Positions 58,709-64,000 of a DNA stretch of 64,000 nt are shown here, in pieces. The notes below the pieces were generated by a model. That model was not told the origin of the DNA. It saw only the letters and a list, made by a program, of their open reading frames with translations, and did no database searches. How positions within the stretch are numbered: position 1 is the first letter of the stretch; each line of letters starts with the position of its first letter. Position numbers and translations under genes: made by a program. Source of the stretch: an uncultured Blautia sp. (GTDB lineage: Bacteria > Bacillota > Clostridia > Lachnospirales > Lachnospiraceae). The stretch is from assembly GCF_947654165.1 (NCBI RefSeq), contig NZ_CANTKB010000005.1, positions 1 through 64,000 on the forward strand, given 5' to 3'.

Positions 58709-60229
58709 TTATCCTTCTTTCTCTGCATTTCTCTGTCCATTCTCTGTTTCTGTTTTCAGGATTTCTCCTGTATAACGGACGATATCGCTTGCCAGCATAG
58801 CTGCTTTTCCGATGTTTTTTGCTGCCAGATCACCTGCTGCTCCGTGAAGATAAACGCCCAAACAGGCGGCCTGATCAGGCTCATATCCCTGAGCAAGAAG
58901 GCTTACAAGAATGCCCGTAAGTACATCTCCGCTTCCGGCAGTTGCCATTCCATCATTGCCGGAAAGATTGATACAGCAGCTTCCTTTTGAAGTTCCAATT
59001 ACAGTTCTGGCATCTTTACATATTAAGACAGCAGAAAGCTCTTTGGCAAGTGTTTTTGTAAGATTCAGGGGATTTTTTTTCCATTCCTCAGGAGAAATCC
59101 CTGTCAGCCTGGATAATTCTCCCAGATGAGGAGTCAAGATTACGGTTCCTTGATACCCTTTGAGAGCGTCCAGATGACCTTTTAGAAGATTTAGTCCATC
59201 TGCATCAATTACCAACGGCTTTTCGCTGTGGGAGAGCACATAGTCCAGCAACCGGGCAGCCTGTGAACTTCTCCCAAGACCGGGACCGATTCCCACTGCA
59301 TCTGCCCAGCAAAGACCGGATTCTAGTAAATCCGCTATATCGGTATCTTCCTGATAAGTCAGAAGCATTGCCTCTGGGAAACAGGAAAAGAGACTCCTGT
59401 TTTCTTCACTGGTACAAATCTTAAGCATACCTGCACCTGTCTTCATTGCTGCCATGCCGCTTAAATAGGCAGCCCCAAACATGCCTTTGCTTCCTGCGAT
59501 CAATAAAATTTTTCCAAACGTACCTTTATTTCCATCCGCCTTTCTGGAAAGCAGACGGAAATCTTGCTTTTCCAGAGCATAGATGCCTTCTTGGTCTTCG
59601 GACTCTTTTGGATCATAAATGCCGATATCTGCTTTCAGAACCTGTCCGGCATAAGAAGCACCGGGATAAAAGCACAATCCGGCTTTTTTATAGGCAAAGG
59701 TAACCGTTAAATCTGCTTGGATACCGCATCCTAAAACGGCACCTGTATCCGCACAGATTCCGGAAGGAATATCCACCGCAACAATCTTTCCTCTGTAGTT
59801 TTTCAGGGATTCCATTACTTCTTGGTATTTTCCGGATACGGTTCTGGACAATCCGACACCAAAGATTGCGTCTACGATAGTAGTATATTCATGAAGGTGA
59901 AAAGTATTGACAAAGGATAAACCATAATTTTTTCCAATTTCTATCTGCTTTTTCATTTCAGGGGTAAAATGTTCCTGATTTCCCAAAATTGAGACATCCA
60001 CGCAATATCCGGACAAATGCAGCATTCTGGCAATGGCAACTCCATCGGCACCATTGTTGCCGCTTCCGCACAATACCAGTACCCTGTTAAGAGGAAAATG
60101 TGCATCTTTCATCGCTTCGGTCACAGCAAGAGCTGCTCGCTCCATAAGAACCAGGGAGGGAATCCCTAGGTGGTTTATTGTATAGGCATCCAGTGCCTTC
60201 ATTTCTTTTCCGGTTACAATACGTTCCAT
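58709..60229 (-). CDS. nnr: bifunctional NAD(P)H-hydrate epimerase/dehydratase NnrDE
   Basis: A 506-residue fusion. The epimerase part (YjeF_N, about 1-210) has VLCGSGNNGADGVAIARML and TTIVDAIFGVGLSRTVSGKY with IPSGICADTGAVLG. The ADP-dependent dehydratase part (about 225-500) has GTFGKILLIAGSKGMFGAAYLSGMAA, PLVIDADGLNLL, VILTPHLGELSRLTG and the catalytic Asp in AGSGDVLTGI. It repairs damaged NADHX and NADPHX. Start at 60229 follows AGGAAGG; the longer ORF to 60325 passes through the rex terminator. It precedes alr by 8 bases. Confidence 0.94.
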   Translation of the reverse strand: MERIVTGKEMKALDAYTINHLGIPSLVLMERAALAVTEAMKDAHFPLNRVLVLCGSGNNGADGVAIARMLHLSGYCVDVSILGNQEHFTPEMKKQIEIGKNYGLSFVNTFHLHEYTTIVDAIFGVGLSRTVSGKYQEVMESLKNYRGKIVAVDIPSGICADTGAVLGCGIQADLTVTFAYKKAGLCFYPGASYAGQVLKADIGIYDPKESEDQEGIYALEKQDFRLLSRKADGNKGTFGKILLIAGSKGMFGAAYLSGMAAMKTGAGMLKICTSEENRSLFSCFPEAMLLTYQEDTDIADLLESGLCWADAVGIGPGLGRSSQAARLLDYVLSHSEKPLVIDADGLNLLKGHLDALKGYQGTVILTPHLGELSRLTGISPEEWKKNPLNLTKTLAKELSAVLICKDARTVIGTSKGSCCINLSGNDGMATAGSGDVLTGILVSLLAQGYEPDQAACLGVYLHGAAGDLAAKNIGKAAMLASDIVRYTGEILKTETENGQRNAEKEG

Positions 60230-60278
60230 CTCATTCCTTCCTTTCCGGAGAACCTTCAACAAAGACCTCTGTTTTGAT

Positions 60279-60319
60279 ATGAAAAGAGGCTGCCGCAAAA
60301 TCATTTTCACGTCAGCCTC
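60279..60319 (-). terminator. terminator of rex
   Basis: On the minus strand GAGGCTG pairs with CAGCCTC (60319-60286, the stem extended by CG with a bulge) and TTTTCATA follows, just after the rex stop. Confidence 0.7.
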
Positions 60320-60325
60320 TCCCAT

Positions 60326-60985
60326 TTATTTTTTTCCTGCTCCGTCTTCCTGCTCTGCTGCACGACAGTTTAAATTGTAAGAAAGACGCATCAAACTTTC
60401 AGACAGATGTACATTTTCGACAATCACATCTTTGGGAACTGACAAGTCCAGATGTGCGAAATTCCAGATGGCCTTCACACCATTCTTCACAAGTAAATCT
60501 GCTGTTTCTGCTGCATTATTTTTCGGCAAAGTCAAAGTAGCAATTTCTACATCATTTTCTTTTAAAAATGCAGGAAGTTCATCCATCATGCGAATTTCAT
60601 TTCCACGGATGGAAATTCCCTTTAACACAGGATTTACATCAAAAATCCCTACTACCTTAAAACCTCTTTTTTCAAATTTTACATAATTTGCAAGGGCCTG
60701 TCCCAGATTACCGGCTCCGATGATAATCATATGATGTGTTTTATCAAGACCCAAAATTTTTCCGATTTCTGAATACAGATAAGAAACATTATAGCCATAT
60801 CCCTGTTGTCCAAAACCGCCGAAATTGTTTAAATCCTGACGAATTTGTGATGCGGTGACCCGCATTTTTTCGCTTAACTCATTGGAGGATATTCGTTCTA
60901 CACCTTCTTCTATGAGTTCGTCCAAATATCTGTAATACCGGGGTAGCCTTTTTATTACTGCTTTTGATATGCACTTTTCCTCCAC
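60326..60985 (-). CDS. rex: redox-sensing transcriptional repressor Rex
   Basis: A 219-residue regulator. The N-terminal winged helix (about 8-75) is RLPRYYRYLDELIEEGVERISSNELSEKMRVTASQIRQDLNNFGGFGQQGYGYNV. The Rossmann fold has HMIIIGAGNLGQALANY (about 83-99), VVGIFDVNP and GVKAIWNFAHLDL. It senses the NADH/NAD+ ratio and represses fermentation and respiration genes. The GTG start at 60985 follows AGGAGGGTTTAGT. A half-site match to a Rex operator lies in its own promoter. Confidence 0.95.
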   Translation of the reverse strand: MEEKCISKAVIKRLPRYYRYLDELIEEGVERISSNELSEKMRVTASQIRQDLNNFGGFGQQGYGYNVSYLYSEIGKILGLDKTHHMIIIGAGNLGQALANYVKFEKRGFKVVGIFDVNPVLKGISIRGNEIRMMDELPAFLKENDVEIATLTLPKNNAAETADLLVKNGVKAIWNFAHLDLSVPKDVIVENVHLSESLMRLSYNLNCRAAEQEDGAGKK

Positions 60986-61026
60986 ACTAAACCCTCCTGT
61001 ACCTAAACTAGGCATTTCTATACTTT

Positions 61027-61055
61027 ATTATATAGAATTGTTAAATTAAAGTCAA
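61027..61055 (-). promoter_or_regulatory. rex promoter
   Basis: TTGACT (61055-61050), a 17-base spacer and TATAAT (61032-61027), close to consensus. The + strand of the spacer reads TTGTTAAATTAAAGTCAA (61038-61055), whose left half equals the Rex half-site TTGTTAA, while the right half fits poorly. Confidence 0.8.
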
Positions 61056-61074
61056 TCATTATTCATTTTATCTG

Positions 61075-61102
61075 TTGTCAAATTCTGTATTTTCGATATA
61101 AT
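61075..61102 (+). promoter_or_regulatory. promoter of the ABC-F gene
   Basis: TTGTCA (61075-61080), a 16-base spacer and a perfect TATAAT (61097-61102), 35 bases ahead of the start codon. Confidence 0.8.
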
Positions 61103-61137
61103 AGAAATGATTATTTGCAAAAAGGAGAAATTACATC

Positions 61138-63048
61138 ATGATATTAGCATGTCAGAATATAGAAAAATCTTTTGACGGTGTCACTCTGCTTCATGATGCC
61201 AGCTTTCATATAGAAGAACGAGAAAAAGCTGCTCTGGTGGGGATAAACGGAGCAGGAAAATCAACACTTTTTAGGATTATCGTAGGAGAGCTTGCTGCAG
61301 ATGATGGACAGGTGATCCTGTCAAAAGGAAAAACGCTGGGATATCTTGCACAGCATCAGGAACTGACCAGTGAATTGACAATCTACGATTCTTTGCTTCA
61401 GGTAAAACAGCACGTACTGGATATGGAAGGCCGTATGCGTGATATGGAGCTGGAGATGAAGCATGCAAAGGGTGAGGAATTGACCAAGCTGATGGAAGCG
61501 TATTCCCGTCTCACCCATGAATTTGAACTGGAAAATGGTTATGCCTATAAGAGTGAACTTGTGGGAGTTTTAAAAGGTCTGGGTTTTGAGGAAAAAGACT
61601 TCACAAAACAGGTCTCCACGCTTTCCGGAGGACAGAAAACCAGGGTAGCACTTGGACGTCTTCTGCTTTCAAAACCGGATATCATTCTGTTGGATGAGCC
61701 TACCAACCATCTGGATATGGATTCTATTTCCTGGCTGGAAACGTATCTGCTGAACTATCCCGGTGCAGTTTTTATTGTTTCCCATGACCGTTATTTTCTG
61801 GATAAAGTTGCCACTAAGATTATAGAGATCGATAACACAAAGGTCACCTCTTTTACGGGTAATTATTCTGCCTACAGCGAGAAGAAAGCAATGCTGAGAA
61901 AAGCGGCTTATCAGGCATACCTGAATCAACAGCAGGAAATCAAGCATCAGGAAGAAGTCATTGCAAAATTAAAATCTTTTAACCGGGAAAAATCCATACG
62001 AAGAGCTGAGAGCCGGGAAAAAATGCTGGAGAAGATTGAAGTGCTGGAAAAGCCTGTGGAGGTAGATGATTCCATGAGGATTACCTTACGTCCCAGGATC
62101 ACCAGCGGAAATGATGTCCTGACCGTAGAACATCTGAGCAAATCCTTTCCTTCTCTCCCACTGTTTGAAGATTTGAATTTTTCCATTAAGCGTGGAGAGC
62201 GTGTGGCCATTATCGGCAGCAACGGGACCGGAAAAACTACGATTTTGAAAATCTTAAATCAGATTCTTCCGGCAGATGAAGGTACTTTTCATCTGGGCAG
62301 CAAAGTCCACATCGGATATTATGACCAGGAACACCATGTCCTGCATATGGAAAAAACTATTTTTGAAGAAATCCAGGACGATTATCCTAAGCTTACCAAT
62401 ACCGAGATCCGAAATCTCCTGGCTGCATTTTTGTTTACCGGTGACGATGTTTTCAAACCGGTTTCCGCATTAAGCGGCGGAGAAAGAGGACGTGTTTCTC
62501 TGGCAAAGTTAATGCTCTCAGAAGCTAATTTCTTAATCCTGGATGAGCCTACCAACCATCTGGATATTACGTCAAAGGAAATTCTGGAAGAAGCACTGAA
62601 TAACTATGAAGGAACCGTATTGTATGTTTCTCACGACCGATATTTCATCAATAAAACAGCTACCAGAATCCTGGATCTAACCAACAAAAAACTGGTAAAT
62701 TATATTGGAAATTATGATTATTATCTGGAGAAAAAAGAGGAATTAACCGAAATCTATGCACCAAAAGAAGACGAAGAAATTCTTGAGGAAACGGTTTCTG
62801 CCACAAAATTAGACTGGAAACAGCAGAAAGAAGAACAGGCCCGCATACGGAAGAGAGAAAATGAATTGAAAAAGACGGAAAAGGCCATTGAAGAGCTGGA
62901 AACCAGAGATGCCGTGATAGATAAGGAAATGTCCGATCCACAGGTAGCTACTAATGTGGCAAAATGTGTGGAGTTATCAAAAGAAAAAGCGGAGATCGCA
63001 GAAAAACTGGAAGAACTCTATGAAAAGTGGGAAGAACTGGCACAATAG
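61138..63048 (+). CDS. ABC-F family ribosome-associated ATPase
   Basis: A 636-residue soluble protein with two ABC domains and no membrane helix. Domain 1 has GINGAGKST, LSGGQKTRVALGRLL and LLDEPTNHLDM. Domain 2 has GSNGTGKTT, LSGGERGRVSLAKLM and LILDEPTNHLD. The P-site linker (about 245-310) is the charged helix pair YLNQQQEIKHQEEVIAKLKSFNREKSIRRAESREKMLEK. A C-terminal coiled coil (about 560-636) follows. It resembles Bacillus YdiF-type translation factors; whether it protects against antibiotics is not deducible. Confidence 0.92.
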   Translation: MILACQNIEKSFDGVTLLHDASFHIEEREKAALVGINGAGKSTLFRIIVGELAADDGQVILSKGKTLGYLAQHQELTSELTIYDSLLQVKQHVLDMEGRMRDMELEMKHAKGEELTKLMEAYSRLTHEFELENGYAYKSELVGVLKGLGFEEKDFTKQVSTLSGGQKTRVALGRLLLSKPDIILLDEPTNHLDMDSISWLETYLLNYPGAVFIVSHDRYFLDKVATKIIEIDNTKVTSFTGNYSAYSEKKAMLRKAAYQAYLNQQQEIKHQEEVIAKLKSFNREKSIRRAESREKMLEKIEVLEKPVEVDDSMRITLRPRITSGNDVLTVEHLSKSFPSLPLFEDLNFSIKRGERVAIIGSNGTGKTTILKILNQILPADEGTFHLGSKVHIGYYDQEHHVLHMEKTIFEEIQDDYPKLTNTEIRNLLAAFLFTGDDVFKPVSALSGGERGRVSLAKLMLSEANFLILDEPTNHLDITSKEILEEALNNYEGTVLYVSHDRYFINKTATRILDLTNKKLVNYIGNYDYYLEKKEELTEIYAPKEDEEILEETVSATKLDWKQQKEEQARIRKRENELKKTEKAIEELETRDAVIDKEMSDPQVATNVAKCVELSKEKAEIAEKLEELYEKWEELAQ

Positions 63049-63070
63049 TCCAGTTCTTCCCTTTTGTCTT
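63030..63070 (+). terminator. terminator of the ABC-F gene
   Basis: GGAAGAACTGG (63030-63040) pairs with CCAGTTCTTCC (63050-63060), followed by CTTTTGTCTT. The stop codon lies in the loop. Confidence 0.82.
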
Positions 63071-63110
63071 GGTATATGTTATTTATTTTTATGGCTTTTT
63101 AGGCAGCCGT

Positions 63111-64000
63111 TCAGGCTTCCAGTCTCTTTCGTATTTCTAAGATAAATTCTTTGCTGTTGAGCACTTTAGGGTTCTCCAGCATTGTAATCATTGCCAGGTC
63201 CTTTGTCATACTTCCTTCTTCGATAACGGCTACCGTAGCTTTCTCCAGCTTATCTGCAAATTCCTGAAGTGCTTTGTTTTCGTCCAGTTCGCCTCTTTTT
63301 CTCAGAGCACCGCTCCATGCAAAGATCGTTGCCACAGAATTGGTAGAGGTTTCTTCTCCTTTTAAATATTTATAATAATGACGCTGTACCGTGCCGTGTG
63401 CTGCCTCGTATTCAAAATATCCGTGAGGAGATACCAGAACGGAAGTCATCATGGCAAGAGAACCAAAGGCAGAGGAAACCATATCGCTCATGACATCACC
63501 ATCATAATTCTTACATGCCCAGATAAAGCCGCCTTCTGCTTTCATAACTCTTGCTACGGCATCATCGATCAATGTATAGAAGTAGGTAATACCCGCTTTC
63601 TCAAATGCTTCCTGAAATTCTTTTTCATAGATATCCTGGAAAATGTCTTTAAATGTATGATCATATTTTTTGGATATTGTGTCTTTTGTAGAAAACCACA
63701 GATCCTGTCTGGTATCCAGTGCATAAGAGAAGCAGCTTCTTGCAAAACTCTCTATGGAAGCATCCAGATTGTGCATCCCCTGGACAACACCTGCCCCTTG
63801 AAACTCATGCACCGGTTCTCTGGTTTGTGTGCCGTCTTTTGCAGTGTAGACCAATTCTACCTTACCGGGACCAGGAATAATCATCTCTGCATTTTTATAA
63901 ACGTCTCCATAGGCATGTCTTGCAAGCGTTATGGGTTTTTTCCAGTTTTTCACACAAGGTTCAATACCCTTTACAACGATAGGTGCTCTGAAAACCGTTC
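63111..64000 (-). CDS. icd: NADP-dependent isocitrate dehydrogenase, C-terminal part
   Basis: The reading frame stays open to the window end (…TVFRAPIVVKGIEPCVKNWKKPITLARHAYGDVYK), so about 296 C-terminal residues are present of an expected about 400; the start lies outside. Landmarks are HAYGDVYKNAE, DLWFSTKDTISKKYDHTFKDIF, the metal/substrate segment YTLIDDAVARVMKAEGGFIWACKNYDGDVMSDMVSSAFGSLAMM and the NADP-binding FEYEAAHGTVQRHYYKYLKGEETSTNSVATIFAW. It oxidises isocitrate to 2-oxoglutarate and supplies NADPH. The minus-strand start of the ORF at 63953 is only an internal GTG. Confidence 0.93.
   Translation of the reverse strand, partial: TVFRAPIVVKGIEPCVKNWKKPITLARHAYGDVYKNAEMIIPGPGKVELVYTAKDGTQTREPVHEFQGAGVVQGMHNLDASIESFARSCFSYALDTRQDLWFSTKDTISKKYDHTFKDIFQDIYEKEFQEAFEKAGITYFYTLIDDAVARVMKAEGGFIWACKNYDGDVMSDMVSSAFGSLAMMTSVLVSPHGYFEYEAAHGTVQRHYYKYLKGEETSTNSVATIFAWSGALRKRGELDENKALQEFADKLEKATVAVIEEGSMTKDLAMITMLENPKVLNSKEFILEIRKRLEA

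Noticed and set aside
1..64000. tRNA, rRNA, IS elements, integrases and prophage genes
   Set aside because: I saw no tRNA cloverleaf ends, rRNA-like sequence, transposase, integrase or phage structural gene in the translated frames; the mobile character of 31.6-36.3 kb rests only on the flanking repeats.

Overview
The window looks like a chromosomal segment of a low-to-moderate-GC, Gram-positive Clostridia, most likely a gut Lachnospiraceae (Blautia, Dorea or Mediterraneibacter-like). The signs are strong AGGAGG-type ribosome binding sites, a T-box leader, a Prp-cleaved L27, a lexA gene divergent from a small LysM gene, an NfnAB pair, Rex, and FtsK/SpoIIIE and HelD homologues. I cannot assign a species from sequence alone. 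Almost every gene is on the minus strand; the plus-strand exceptions are the 6.9-8.9 kb trio, lexA and the ABC-F gene. I see no rRNA, tRNA or CRISPR array.

Layout: (1) 0-6.6 kb holds a polyphosphate-polymerase (VTC) / DUF4956 / beta-helix lipoprotein operon, a DUF454-DUF4405-like membrane pair, and an OmpR-type two-component system whose promoter shares an 18-bp motif with the VTC operon. (2) 6.9-8.9 kb (+) has a small membrane protein, a TetR regulator and an AAC(3)-family acetyltransferase. (3) 9-16.2 kb has a dual-FtsX ABC transporter with its own two-component system, then HelD. (4) 16.4-20.5 kb has a Trp T-box-controlled TrpB2, an aldose epimerase and a glycerol-1-phosphate dehydrogenase. 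(5) 20.6-31.6 kb is core genome: the SOS pair yneA-like/lexA with a dense LexA-box array, then rsfS, yqeK, nadD, yhbY, obgE, rpmA, prp, rplU, a CPBP protease, a NUDIX hydrolase, RNase E/G and two linked radical-SAM family genes.

(6) 31.6-36.3 kb is an AT-rich accessory insert. It lies between two 131-bp direct copies (126/131 identical by hand count) of the 5' end of the TIGR03960-type radical SAM gene. It carries a P-loop ATPase and an overlapping PD-(D/E)XK nuclease, plus a YkgJ-type cysteine-cluster protein and a SEC-C protein. The ATPase-nuclease pair is the best candidate in the window for an undescribed, possibly defensive, system. (7) 36.3-40.3 kb is also accessory: an ECF sigma / zinc-finger anti-sigma / lipoprotein operon, gene fragments (ferredoxin tail, HEPN 5' end) and unknown proteins.

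(8) 40.3-46.8 kb has a c-di-GMP signalling protein (REC-HD-GYP-GGDEF) with a short Hpt partner, an acyltransferase-like membrane protein, rsmH, a Gly/Tyr-rich membrane protein, rlmH and an AlkD-like glycosylase. (9) 47-64 kb is core again: NfnBA, a zinc-ribbon/TPR protein, FtsK/SpoIIIE, UppP, TepA-like protease, YebC, a CNNM/CorC protein, MazF without a visible antitoxin, Alr, NnrDE, Rex, an ABC-F protein (+) and the 3' part of icd, which runs off the window end.
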